NCBI RefSeq assembly: GCF_001696455.1
Contig: NZ_MAUJ01000008.1
Location: 64,501-128,500, forward strand
Reading direction: 5' to 3'
Length of the DNA: 64,000 nucleotides
DNA from: Pseudoalteromonas luteoviolacea
GTDB taxonomy: Bacteria > Pseudomonadota > Gammaproteobacteria > Enterobacterales > Alteromonadaceae
The notes below the pieces were generated by a model. The model was not told the DNA's origin. It did no database searches and saw nothing but the letters and a program-made list of their open reading frames with translations. The first letter of the stretch is position 1, and each line of letters starts with the position of its first letter. The translations under genes and the position numbers were made by a program. Below are positions 36,597 to 46,598 of the stretch, one piece after another.

Positions 36597-39500
36597 TTAC
36601 AAGTCCATCTCTGTCATGGATTGATCATCTAAAGCGGCGCTAATATCACGACCACTGACTATGTCACTCACAATTTCCACTTGCCCATTGCCTGACGCCT
36701 CTGCGTCATCACACACACTAATTCGTTTGGCAAATGCTTGGATGCTCGGGTGTTCAAATACATCTGCCACCGTGCACCTCACAGAAAAGTGCCGGTTCAC
36801 TCTGGACACTAATTGCATCGCTAACACCGAGTTGCCACCACTGTTAAAAAAGCTTACGTCAGTACTGAGTGACGATACTGGCAGCAAGTCGATAAAAAAG
36901 GTCTGTAGTTGATTTTCGATAGGCGTGCTAGGCGCACGAAATATCTCACTTGAAGTCGCCTCAAGCTGCGGTAACACCAATGCTTTTAAGTCGAGTTTGC
37001 CGTTGGGAGTCAAAGGCCATGCTGAAAGCCAGCTTACATACTCTGGCACCATGTAGCTTGGCAGCTTCATCAACAAATGCTGACGAATCGCACTATAGCT
37101 CCACTGCACTTTTAGCTCACCGTGATCAATACAATAAGCACATAGGCAATCCGTACCCGCACTATCGCGCTTTACCAGAACACGTACATCATCATTACCC
37201 AAAAGCTTTTGTATTTGATGCTCAACTTCAGCCAACTCTATGCGATGGCCATGTAACTTTATTTGGTTGTCTAAGCGCCCTTGCAGCTCAAAACTGCCAT
37301 TGGGTAAGCGACGCGCCCTATCACCACTTTTATAAAGCCTGATTGGCGTACCGGCTAAGTTATGCTCTATGAAGCTGTGCTCTGTCAGTTCTGGGCGATT
37401 TAGATACCCTTTGGCCAAACCAGCACCACCAATCCACAACTCTCCCCACACGCCTATTGGCAGTGGTAAGCTGTCTCGCTGAGTCAGCTCTGGCATGACA
37501 AACAACGCGGTGTTATCTATCCCATTGCCAATACCGATATTATTCGTATCCGTTATCCGTTCGACACTTGACCAGATAGTGGTTTCGGTTGGGCCATACA
37601 TATTAAATAATTGCCCTCCACGACTAAGAACCGCCTCAGTGAGACTGCTGTCCAAAGGTTCACCACCACATAATAGTTTTAAGTCGGATATACAATTTGG
37701 CGATGACTTAATCAGCATTTTCCATAGCGTCGGCGTCGCCTGCATCATGCTGATCTGTTCACGGTCTAATAACTCTGCAATTGCCAAAGGGTCACTGCAC
37801 GCAACATCATCGGCTAGATACATAAATGCGCCGTGTAAAAGAGGCAAATATAATTCCAATGCCGCAATGTCAAAGGCAATGGTTGTAACAGCAAGCAAGC
37901 GATCCGAGGCGTGTATACCTGGCACTTTACCCATTGAACATAAAAAATTTGCCAGCGAGTCATGACATATTTCAACGCCTTTTGGTCGGCCACTTGAACC
38001 AGAGGTATAAATAACATACGCCCGTTGCAGAGGGTCAATACTGCGACTTGGTTCAACCGTATTACATGCCAAAATAGACTCTGATTCCCGCTCTATGTTG
38101 ACACTGTTACAACAGCTTTCAAGCATGTCTTGAATGTCACTACACTGCTCATCAAACAGCACTAGGTTGGTTTGCGAGTCCGTTAGAATCTCCCTTACTC
38201 GCGCTTTGGGGAAAGATAAATCCAACGGTAAGTAGGCCGCACCTGTTTTTAATACTGCCAATAAAGTCACTAACAATTCGCAGCTGCGTGTCATCGCGAC
38301 GGCAACTAGAGACTGCCTATCAATACCTTGTTGAATCAAGTAGTGGGCTAATTGATTTGAGCGTGAATGCAGAGCTGAGTATGTCAGTTGCTTTTTCGCA
38401 TCTCGCACAGCAATGCGATCGGGTGTCTCCTCAACTTGCTCTGCAAACCCATCCAATAGTAAGGTCGCTTGTTGCCCTCGCTGCACTTTGGTGATTTGCT
38501 CCGACACAACTATTTTCTGTTCTGCTTGGCTTAACAGCGCAAACGCATTATTTGATAAAGGCAGTTGCGCTGTGACTGTGGTCAACAAGTCTACCCAAGC
38601 TTGGCCATATGATTGCATCATAGCCGCATCGTATTTATCGCGATTAAAATCCAGTTCAAATAACCAGTTATCACCTACATTCAAAATATTACAATTTAAA
38701 TCGAAGTGACCGAAGCGAGTCTCGCTAGCAACTCCGCTCACAGTGATGTCTGCAAACTGAGGCAGTTGACTCATGCGATCTAAGTTAAACACGGTGCTGG
38801 GTAAGATGACATTTCGCTCAGTAAGCCCCGAGTATGGGTAATTTGCGTGATCTAACCCAGTTAACATTTGCGACTGAACTTGCTTCACGACGTCACTAAA
38901 TGTGCTTTGCGCCGTCATAGTAATCACTAACGGGATCATATTCGTACAATAGCCAATCAACTGCTGATCGAGTAACTCTGCGTCAAATTGCTTGGCTAAC
39001 AGCTGACGTGCCGATACTGGCACATTCACCGCGACTACAGATTGTTGACTCAGCTTGTGCAACCAAATCACATACCCTGCTAATAATGTTGCAAATAGCC
39101 CACAACCTTGTGTTTTTGCTAATGCCGTTACATTAGCAATCGCCGTAACAGGAATTGGTAGCTTGAGTTGCTGTACTTCATAGCTTTGCTGCTGAGAAAA
39201 CGACTGCTGTGTTGGTAATGAAAGGGCTTCACATTGTGCTAAATTTTCGAGCCAGTAACGCTCGTCGGTAAGAAACTGTTCTGATTGACAATATCGTTCA
39301 AGCCCAGCAACATAATCCGAATAACGCACTGAGTGCTCAAAGTTATTGGCTGTTTCATTGTAATGCGCAGCAATTCGCTCAATGATGAGTTGCAGTGATA
39401 TGCCATCACACACAACATGGTGAGCCACGATACTTAGATAGTAAGCTTCATTTGTACATAAAAGCACAAAACGACTTAAGGCTTCTTGGCCAATATCAAA

Positions 39501-42500
39501 TGCCTGATAACGCCACTTTGCTAATGCCTCTGACACAGAATCATCACACGTGGTTGCGTTATCCAGTCTAATGATATTGAGCTTCGGGGCTTTGGACTGC
39601 GTGTGTTTCAGTTCATCAATGTCAACCCCCATGCTTAATATCGGAAACTCACTGACCACCTTATCTATCGCTTGGCGAAGTTTATCCAGTTGCACCTGAC
39701 CACTCAGCTGTATATTGGCTTGTAAATGATACGCGAGCGCGCCTTGCGTCGAACGCAAAGCAAACGCTAACAACTGCTGCTGTGCATGTGTTAGCGCGAA
39801 TGAAGTATTCTCAGATGTAATATCTTGTTGCTTGGGAGACTGCTGAACAAAGTAGCCAGCTTCTTTAAGCGCTAATGCACTGGCTTGTACCGCCTCGATA
39901 ATCGTCTCGATGTCTTGCTGACTGTGGGCTGCGCTAATAAAGCAGTTGCGCCCTTCCCAGATGAACACCCCACGATTAAGTAATTCATAAAAGAATACAT
40001 CCAGATTTTGCGCAAAAGTAAAACGAAATAATGACGAAAATGCTTCAATCCACATGGGGATGTCATTTTGCACAAAAAAGTCATTTAACGTGTTTTGTAG
40101 ATAACTGGTTTTTTGTGAAAGCTGTTCCTGTAATTGCGGCCCGTGACGCTTAATTTCTCTCAGCACGGCAGCTGCACTGGCCATACTCAGCGGGTGCTTA
40201 CAGAACGTACCTGCAAAAAATGTTGTGTCGGCTTGAGGGTAAGAGTTATCGCCATACTGCCAATCTCCGCCATCAATGCCATCTAAATACTCAGCACTGC
40301 CCGCAACCACCCCAATGGGTAGACCTCCACCCACGATTTTCCCATAGGTCGCCATATCTGCTTGGATCCCCAACAGCGCTTGAACGCCGCCTGGATGGGC
40401 GCGAAACCCTGTGATCATCTCATCAAAGATTAGGGCAATCCCCAATTCTTTCGTCAATGCCCGCAGCTGTTTCAAAAACTCAAACGGTTGCAACGCTGGG
40501 TGACGGCTTTGAACCGGTTCTACCAGTACTGCCGCAATGGTACTTGCATGCTCACGGATCTGATCTAGCGCAGATTGCTCTCCATATTCCAGTACCAAGT
40601 TTCGGTTGATTGCCCCTGATTGGATACCTGAGCACATTGCCTCTACCCCAGCACCATCTGGGGTTGGGGTAGCCAATGTACCGTCATAGTGGCCATGATA
40701 AGCGCCAGAAAATTGCACTATGCGATCACGCTTCGTCTTATTTCTTGCCAGACGCACAGCCGTCATCACGGCTTCTGTACCAGAGTTGCAAAAAGTTACA
40801 CGCGCCAAGCCCGTCAGCTCAGACACAAGCTCTGCCACTTCACACGCAATTGGGCTCGCCAGCCCCAATTGCATACCACTATCCAATTGCTCAGCCACAG
40901 CTGCATTGATGAAAGCGGGCTTGTGTCCAAACAAGTTAACGCCAAAATCCATGGTGATATCTATGTATTCATTACCATCAATGTCCCAGATCCGCGCACC
41001 TTCGCAACGTTTAGCAAAGATGGGATAGAGCATCTCTTTACTCGATAAACGAAACCCCGCTGAAGCACGGCAATCGGCTAGGTGCTTGCGATGTGCCGCC
41101 ACCAGCTGCTTGGAGCTCGCTGTTTTTTGACAGTATGCTTGCCCAAGGTTGGATGCATGCGCTTGAACTTGCGGGGAGCTTGCCACCGATTTGAATTGCT
41201 TTTTTCCGAATCCAGGTAGAATCGTTTGAGTAGACGGTCTAGAGATCCCCGCATCAGCACTGCTTTCACCTGACAGATTTGACCCTTGTACTAGACTCTT
41301 TACTTCACTCTGTACTTCATTGTTTAACCATCGCAACTGCTGTGCGGTAACCGCCTCTACGCCTTGCTTGGCAATTTCACTGGTAATCGACGCAGCAGCT
41401 TGTAGCTGAGCTTGGCAAATCGAAGCAATCAGGGTGTGCTTATCCGTCACTGGCGTATGCTGCTCGGTGATGGCAATCTCATTGGTTGCCTTTACGTCTT
41501 CTTGAGGGGGTTCAGTCGGCCTATTCTGCAGGCAGTCACTGTGTGAAATCACATGCTCAACGAGCAAGTCAACACAGCTCAGCTCCTCATAAAACTGGCG
41601 AACACTAAACTCAAGACTAAACTGCTTTTCATAAGTACGCACTGCGCGCATTATCATAAGCGAGTCGACACCCATTTCGAGCAAAGGTAAGCTTGTGTCG
41701 ATCTGCGAAGCAGGCATCGCGAGCTCGGTGGCCAACGTATTTAGTATAAATTCTCGAATTGCAGCACTTCTTTGCCCATTATCTGCTTGCTCAGGTGCAA
41801 GGACCACAGGTGCAGACACAGGTTGCGCCATATCAGGGGAAGTGATCCAATGGCGAGTTGGCTCAAATGGATAAGGCGGTAGAGGTACTTTAGGCAGCTG
41901 CACGTTTTGTAGTGCAGGATAAATTTTTGACCATCGCAGTTCACATCCTAGATCACAGATACAGGCGACATCAGCTGCCAACCTTTCACAATCATTACCG
42001 ATGGCATTAAATACACTCAAGTATTCAGCATCGGTACGCGGCAAGTTCTCCTGAATAAGCGCACTGAGCACAGGTTTGGGCCCTACTTCCAATGCAATAA
42101 AGTGTGCCAATTTCCCCAATGCTTCAATACACCCGTCAAATTTCACAGGTTGCACTATTTGCTCAATCCAATAGCTAGGCTTAGTTAATGCTGCGCTTTC
42201 TGCCTCCCCCGTTTGGGAAGAAATAAAGGTGTATTTTGGCGCACTAAATGCTGTGTTCTGTGCAACTTGTGCAAAGGCCGGCAGCACGGGTTCCATGAGT
42301 GGTGAGTGGAAGGCCCGAGCAGTATTTAAAGCTTTAAAAGGAATATCTCTTTGTTCAAGACTTTGACTTATCTTAGCTATCGCATCATCGCTGCCAGAGA
42401 AAACAACTCCCGCTTCACCATGGTATGCAGAGATGGCAGCTTCATCACGATATGGGTTAACAAGCGCTTGCGCTTGTTTATTCGTACATCGCGCTGCAAC

Positions 42501-45500
42501 CATTTTTCCATTTGCAGGTAGTTGCTGCATCAATTCAGCCCGAGCCGCCAACAACTCAATACCAGCAGACAATGACATAACACCCGCAATACAGGCGGCA
42601 GCGTACTCTCCCACACTATGGCTGACTAATACATCTGGCTCAAGGCCAAAATCTATCCATAGTTTAGCCAGTGCGTATTCTATGGCAAACACGCAAAGCT
42701 GTGCCCAACGTGCCTGGTTCACCAAAGTGCCTTCGGGATCTTGATACAATACGTGTAATAAACGCGCGTCGAAACGTGTGCCAAGCAGCGCATCACATTC
42801 GTCGATTGCAGCTTTAAATACAGGCTGGGTTTCGTAAAGTGCCCGCCCCATTTCTGGATACTGCGCACCTTGACCGGTGAACAAGAAGACCACTTTATCC
42901 GCAGCTTTTCCTTGGTGTGTTGTTCCTTGCGGCGCTAGCTTCGCTGGATCATGGAGCGAATATAAGTGCTGAATCAAATCCTCTTTACATGCGCCATAAA
43001 ATGTTTGCTTTACGCCTTTTATCGCAGGGCTTTCAACACATTGGTAAACCAAGGTATTAAACTCTTGCGCATTGGCGGCCGATAACCGCTCCCCATAACG
43101 CCTTGCCAATTTTGCTAGCGAGTAAGGGGATTTAGCACTCAGTGGCAAGACATAAAAAGGCGGGGTTTGGTTGAGCTCTGACGCCTGTTTGGCTTTGTAG
43201 GGTGCCGACGCACAGATTACATGGGCATTCGTTCCACCAAAACCAAATGAACTGAGGCCCGCCAATGCCATGTGTCCGGCTGATGCAGGCCAAGTTTCAA
43301 GTGTTTCAGGTGCTTTAATTGCAAACTTATCCCATGGGATGTGTGGGTTAAGTCGCTCAACATAGCGCTGAGGTGGTATTTGCTGATGGGCAAAACATAG
43401 TAACGTTTTAATGAGCCCAGCCAGCCCTGCGGCAGATTCGAGGTGGCCAATATTCGCTTTTATCGAGCCAACTTTCAGCGCTTCTCCCTCACCTCGACAC
43501 CCGTATACCTGCTGTAAAGCCGATACTTCTATCGGGTCTCCAAGCTCAGTGCCCGTGCCATGTGCTTCCACATATTGCACTTGCTGCGGCGACACTTGTG
43601 CATTGTCCAATGCTGCGCGAATGACATCTTGTTGCGCTCGGCCATTTGGTGCCGTTATTCCATTGCTACGGCCATCTTGATTTACCGCACTGCCTTTCAA
43701 CACCCCATAAACCACATCGTCATCTTGGATTGCTTGCGACAATGGTTTTAATAAAACACACCCCACGCCTTCGCTTCTTACATAGCCATTCGCATTAGCA
43801 GAAAAAGTTTTGCAACGGCCATCGCGCGCGAGCATTTGCGCATTGCTACAGGCAGCGCTTACATCGTCACTTAAAATAAGATTGACACCGCTCACCAAAG
43901 CCATAGGTATTTGCCCTGCCCGTATTGCTTGCATCGCATGATGCAATGCAACCAGTGACGAAGAGCAAGCCGTATCAATGGCTAAACTTGGGCCGGTAAA
44001 ATTATAAAAATAAGACAGTCGATTTGCAGCGATACTAAGCGCAGTACCAGTCCCTAAATACGCATGACTTTTTTCAGTTTGTTGGCAAATATCAAAATAA
44101 TCGCTCTGAGAAATGCCAACATAGACGCCTACACGCTGACCTGCCAAATTGGCAGGTGTATAGCCTGCCGATTGAATCGCATGGTAGCTATTTTCTAACA
44201 GTAACCTTTGCTGAGGGTCTATGTGGCTTGCCTCGCTTGGCGCTACGCCAAAAAGCGCGTGATCAAATTGATCTATGTCCGCCAGATATCCGCCAAATCT
44301 ATCGCCATTGATACCTTCCCCGAGTGCCTTACGAGCGTCGCTTGGCAAAGATATAGCATCACTCCCCGAGCGCAGCAGCTCCCAAAGCGCTTCTGTATTT
44401 TCGGCCTCAGGATAGCGGCAAGCCATACCTATCACGGCAATGTCTTCGGCACGTGTTGTCACTGTGGGGTGGTTTACAGAGTCGGTTTTAGCTTGGTTGG
44501 CGTCGCCCTCTTTGCGCTTTATTTGATTACGGTTTTGAGGTCGCTCTAATTTATTTAAAGCTTGTCGTACTTCTTCAAATTGACAAAGATATTCAGCCAG
44601 TTGAGTGATACTTGGATATTCATACAATACGGTGGACTCAAGCTCAATACCATGTAACTCCATCAACTCGCCAGAAATGCGCACCGCTTTCATAGAGTCG
44701 ACTCCCAATGATAAGAAAGACGCATCTAATTCAAGTGTATCCGCTTCAACACCCACTTCTAACGCGATAATTTGTTGTAGCAACAGGCTTGCGTCTAGTG
44801 TGAGAGACTGGTACTCACTGTGTGGTTTTGCCTGCTCTGAGTGATCAGTATCCATTACCGTGGTAGACAAATACTGAGCCAGTGGCTCAAATTGCGCTTC
44901 TAAATATCGCCGCCTATTTTCTTGGCGTTGAATTTTACCGCTCGAGGTTTTACATACGCGCCCAGGCTTTATTAACAAAATATCGTACGGTGTAACCCCG
45001 TGCTGTGCGACGATCGCAGCCGTGATATTGGCGAAAAGCGAATCAGCATTGAGTTTTCGCACCGCAGTACGCTTTACCTGTTGCACGATAACCAAACGCT
45101 CTTCATCGCCCACGGTAATTGAAAATGCCGCGCCTCCGTTTGCATCAAGCGCGTCATCTGCTTCACTGACGGACAACTCAATATCTTGCGGGTAGTAATT
45201 TTTACCTCGGAATATCAGTACATCCTTGGAACGCCCAGTTACAAAAAGCTCATGCTGATGCATAAAGCCGAGATCGCCCGTACGTAAATAAGGCCCATCC
45301 TGCTCGTCGCGAATGTATGCACCAAAAATGTCTTTACTCAGCTCTGGCTTATTCCAATATCCTTGCGCAACGCTTGCACCTTTAACCCAAATTTCTCCAA
45401 TTTCACCATCCAAACAACGCAGCTTGGTCTCTGGGTTAACTATCGCTATAGCGTGGTTATGCCAACTATGGCCGCTCGAAACCGCATAGTAGTGCGCTTC

Positions 45501-46598
45501 ATCATTAATAAGCTCGGTGCGAGCAGGAAAGGCCTTAACTTCGGCGCGGTTTTGCAACATCACTTTGCTGTCGAGGCAAAGTATGGTTGGTGCCTCGAGC
45601 ACATTACCACCTGTGGCAAACAAAGTGGTTTCAGCCATGCCGTAACACGGCGCAAGATTTTCACGTCGAAATCCACAGCGTTGAAACTTTTGATAAAATC
45701 GCTCGAGCGTACTCGCTCTGACAGGCTCAGCACCATTTAATGCTGATTGCCAGTGAGATAAATCTAACTCCGCTATTTGTTCATCAGTGACAGAGTCGAC
45801 GCATAAATCATAGGCGAAGTTGGGGGCACTAGAAGTCACCCCTTTAAACTCACTCAGCAATTTGAGCCAGCGTAACGGCTTTTGCAAAAAGTAAGTCGGG
45901 TTCATTAGACAAGCCGGCGCACCAATGTAAATAGGCTGCAAAATACCGAAGATAAGCCCCATATCATGGAAGTGAGGTAACCAACTAACAATGGGCGTTG
46001 ATTCATCATGCCCAAACGCCACCTTCATCATCTCTTCATTATCAGTAATATTACCGTGGCTCACCATGACGCCCTTTGGATCGCCAGTGGAGCCTGAAGT
46101 ATATTGTAAGAAAGCGAGCTCATTTGCTTCAGGATTAGCGACTTGCCAACTTTCAGGGACCGCTTCTTTAATCGAATCTGTTGCGAACAAAGCCAGACTA
46201 TTAAGACTCGTTTCGGCTTCAAATAATGGTCTGGCTATGGCGTTTACTTTTTCACTGGTTAACACGCCTTTAGCACCCGCATCGAAAATGATGCTCCTCA
46301 GTCGGGCGATATTTTGATTTTTCTTAGGAGGATAAACAGGAACAGCGACCACACCAGCGTACAAACAAGCAAAAAATGCTTCAATAAACTCAAAACCAGA
46401 GTTGTACAGCAACAGCGCTCTGTCACCTTTGTCAAAATGGAGACTTAGCTGTGCACCGATTTGTCGAGCTCGATAATCTAACTGTTGATAAGAAAGGGTT
46501 TTACTAGGGTGGTCGTCAGAGAAGAAGTAATGAAAAGCGGTATCGTCACCACGTGTATTTGCCAATGTAACTAAAGCAGTCACCAAGTCTATTTTCAT
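36597..46598 (-). CDS. Hybrid PKS-NRPS starter megasynthase (MycA-like: FAAL-ACP-KS-AT-ACP-AMT-C-A-T)
   Basis: This 3333-residue protein has: fatty acyl-AMP ligase (1-575; YTSGSTGDPKG); ACP (S635 in GVDSM); KS (718-1130; C878 in TACSSS, H1013, H1052); AT (1236-1530; S1328 in SHSVGEY, AFH motif suggesting malonyl); ACP (S1646); PLP aminotransferase of the glutamate-semialdehyde class (1830-2245; K2087); C (2265-2690; HHVVCDG from H2393); A (2712-3215); T (S3257 in GGNS). This is the domain order of mycosubtilin MycA. It implies activation of a free fatty acid, one malonyl extension, beta-amination, then condensation with residue 1. The code D-I-L-Q-L-G-M-I-W-K is near the Gly code. The site before ATG 46598 is weak (GCGGGC). 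The tail SMTEMDL is a probable docking motif. Confidence 0.96.
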   Translation of the reverse strand: MKIDLVTALVTLANTRGDDTAFHYFFSDDHPSKTLSYQQLDYRARQIGAQLSLHFDKGDRALLLYNSGFEFIEAFFACLYAGVVAVPVYPPKKNQNIARLRSIIFDAGAKGVLTSEKVNAIARPLFEAETSLNSLALFATDSIKEAVPESWQVANPEANELAFLQYTSGSTGDPKGVMVSHGNITDNEEMMKVAFGHDESTPIVSWLPHFHDMGLIFGILQPIYIGAPACLMNPTYFLQKPLRWLKLLSEFKGVTSSAPNFAYDLCVDSVTDEQIAELDLSHWQSALNGAEPVRASTLERFYQKFQRCGFRRENLAPCYGMAETTLFATGGNVLEAPTILCLDSKVMLQNRAEVKAFPARTELINDEAHYYAVSSGHSWHNHAIAIVNPETKLRCLDGEIGEIWVKGASVAQGYWNKPELSKDIFGAYIRDEQDGPYLRTGDLGFMHQHELFVTGRSKDVLIFRGKNYYPQDIELSVSEADDALDANGGAAFSITVGDEERLVIVQQVKRTAVRKLNADSLFANITAAIVAQHGVTPYDILLIKPGRVCKTSSGKIQRQENRRRYLEAQFEPLAQYLSTTVMDTDHSEQAKPHSEYQSLTLDASLLLQQIIALEVGVEADTLELDASFLSLGVDSMKAVRISGELMELHGIELESTVLYEYPSITQLAEYLCQFEEVRQALNKLERPQNRNQIKRKEGDANQAKTDSVNHPTVTTRAEDIAVIGMACRYPEAENTEALWELLRSGSDAISLPSDARKALGEGINGDRFGGYLADIDQFDHALFGVAPSEASHIDPQQRLLLENSYHAIQSAGYTPANLAGQRVGVYVGISQSDYFDICQQTEKSHAYLGTGTALSIAANRLSYFYNFTGPSLAIDTACSSSLVALHHAMQAIRAGQIPMALVSGVNLILSDDVSAACSNAQMLARDGRCKTFSANANGYVRSEGVGCVLLKPLSQAIQDDDVVYGVLKGSAVNQDGRSNGITAPNGRAQQDVIRAALDNAQVSPQQVQYVEAHGTGTELGDPIEVSALQQVYGCRGEGEALKVGSIKANIGHLESAAGLAGLIKTLLCFAHQQIPPQRYVERLNPHIPWDKFAIKAPETLETWPASAGHMALAGLSSFGFGGTNAHVICASAPYKAKQASELNQTPPFYVLPLSAKSPYSLAKLARRYGERLSAANAQEFNTLVYQCVESPAIKGVKQTFYGACKEDLIQHLYSLHDPAKLAPQGTTHQGKAADKVVFLFTGQGAQYPEMGRALYETQPVFKAAIDECDALLGTRFDARLLHVLYQDPEGTLVNQARWAQLCVFAIEYALAKLWIDFGLEPDVLVSHSVGEYAAACIAGVMSLSAGIELLAARAELMQQLPANGKMVAARCTNKQAQALVNPYRDEAAISAYHGEAGVVFSGSDDAIAKISQSLEQRDIPFKALNTARAFHSPLMEPVLPAFAQVAQNTAFSAPKYTFISSQTGEAESAALTKPSYWIEQIVQPVKFDGCIEALGKLAHFIALEVGPKPVLSALIQENLPRTDAEYLSVFNAIGNDCERLAADVACICDLGCELRWSKIYPALQNVQLPKVPLPPYPFEPTRHWITSPDMAQPVSAPVVLAPEQADNGQRSAAIREFILNTLATELAMPASQIDTSLPLLEMGVDSLMIMRAVRTYEKQFSLEFSVRQFYEELSCVDLLVEHVISHSDCLQNRPTEPPQEDVKATNEIAITEQHTPVTDKHTLIASICQAQLQAAASITSEIAKQGVEAVTAQQLRWLNNEVQSEVKSLVQGSNLSGESSADAGISRPSTQTILPGFGKKQFKSVASSPQVQAHASNLGQAYCQKTASSKQLVAAHRKHLADCRASAGFRLSSKEMLYPIFAKRCEGARIWDIDGNEYIDITMDFGVNLFGHKPAFINAAVAEQLDSGMQLGLASPIACEVAELVSELTGLARVTFCNSGTEAVMTAVRLARNKTKRDRIVQFSGAYHGHYDGTLATPTPDGAGVEAMCSGIQSGAINRNLVLEYGEQSALDQIREHASTIAAVLVEPVQSRHPALQPFEFLKQLRALTKELGIALIFDEMITGFRAHPGGVQALLGIQADMATYGKIVGGGLPIGVVAGSAEYLDGIDGGDWQYGDNSYPQADTTFFAGTFCKHPLSMASAAAVLREIKRHGPQLQEQLSQKTSYLQNTLNDFFVQNDIPMWIEAFSSLFRFTFAQNLDVFFYELLNRGVFIWEGRNCFISAAHSQQDIETIIEAVQASALALKEAGYFVQQSPKQQDITSENTSFALTHAQQQLLAFALRSTQGALAYHLQANIQLSGQVQLDKLRQAIDKVVSEFPILSMGVDIDELKHTQSKAPKLNIIRLDNATTCDDSVSEALAKWRYQAFDIGQEALSRFVLLCTNEAYYLSIVAHHVVCDGISLQLIIERIAAHYNETANNFEHSVRYSDYVAGLERYCQSEQFLTDERYWLENLAQCEALSLPTQQSFSQQQSYEVQQLKLPIPVTAIANVTALAKTQGCGLFATLLAGYVIWLHKLSQQSVVAVNVPVSARQLLAKQFDAELLDQQLIGYCTNMIPLVITMTAQSTFSDVVKQVQSQMLTGLDHANYPYSGLTERNVILPSTVFNLDRMSQLPQFADITVSGVASETRFGHFDLNCNILNVGDNWLFELDFNRDKYDAAMMQSYGQAWVDLLTTVTAQLPLSNNAFALLSQAEQKIVVSEQITKVQRGQQATLLLDGFAEQVEETPDRIAVRDAKKQLTYSALHSRSNQLAHYLIQQGIDRQSLVAVAMTRSCELLVTLLAVLKTGAAYLPLDLSFPKARVREILTDSQTNLVLFDEQCSDIQDMLESCCNSVNIERESESILACNTVEPSRSIDPLQRAYVIYTSGSSGRPKGVEICHDSLANFLCSMGKVPGIHASDRLLAVTTIAFDIAALELYLPLLHGAFMYLADDVACSDPLAIAELLDREQISMMQATPTLWKMLIKSSPNCISDLKLLCGGEPLDSSLTEAVLSRGGQLFNMYGPTETTIWSSVERITDTNNIGIGNGIDNTALFVMPELTQRDSLPLPIGVWGELWIGGAGLAKGYLNRPELTEHSFIEHNLAGTPIRLYKSGDRARRLPNGSFELQGRLDNQIKLHGHRIELAEVEHQIQKLLGNDDVRVLVKRDSAGTDCLCAYCIDHGELKVQWSYSAIRQHLLMKLPSYMVPEYVSWLSAWPLTPNGKLDLKALVLPQLEATSSEIFRAPSTPIENQLQTFFIDLLPVSSLSTDVSFFNSGGNSVLAMQLVSRVNRHFSVRCTVADVFEHPSIQAFAKRISVCDDAEASGNGQVEIVSDIVSGRDISAALDDQSMTEMDL

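Noticed and set aside
14609..46598. Many 60-220-residue plus-strand frames opposite the synthetase genes
   Set aside because: They lie entirely inside three continuous megasynthase frames whose domain motifs are intact; none has a family signature.
7808..46598. Cluster as a siderophore pathway because of the SyrP-like hydroxylase
   Set aside because: No TonB receptor, catecholate or hydroxamate genes, or Fur box was seen, and the starter machinery is that of a beta-amino fatty acid lipopeptide. Metal binding by the product is still possible.
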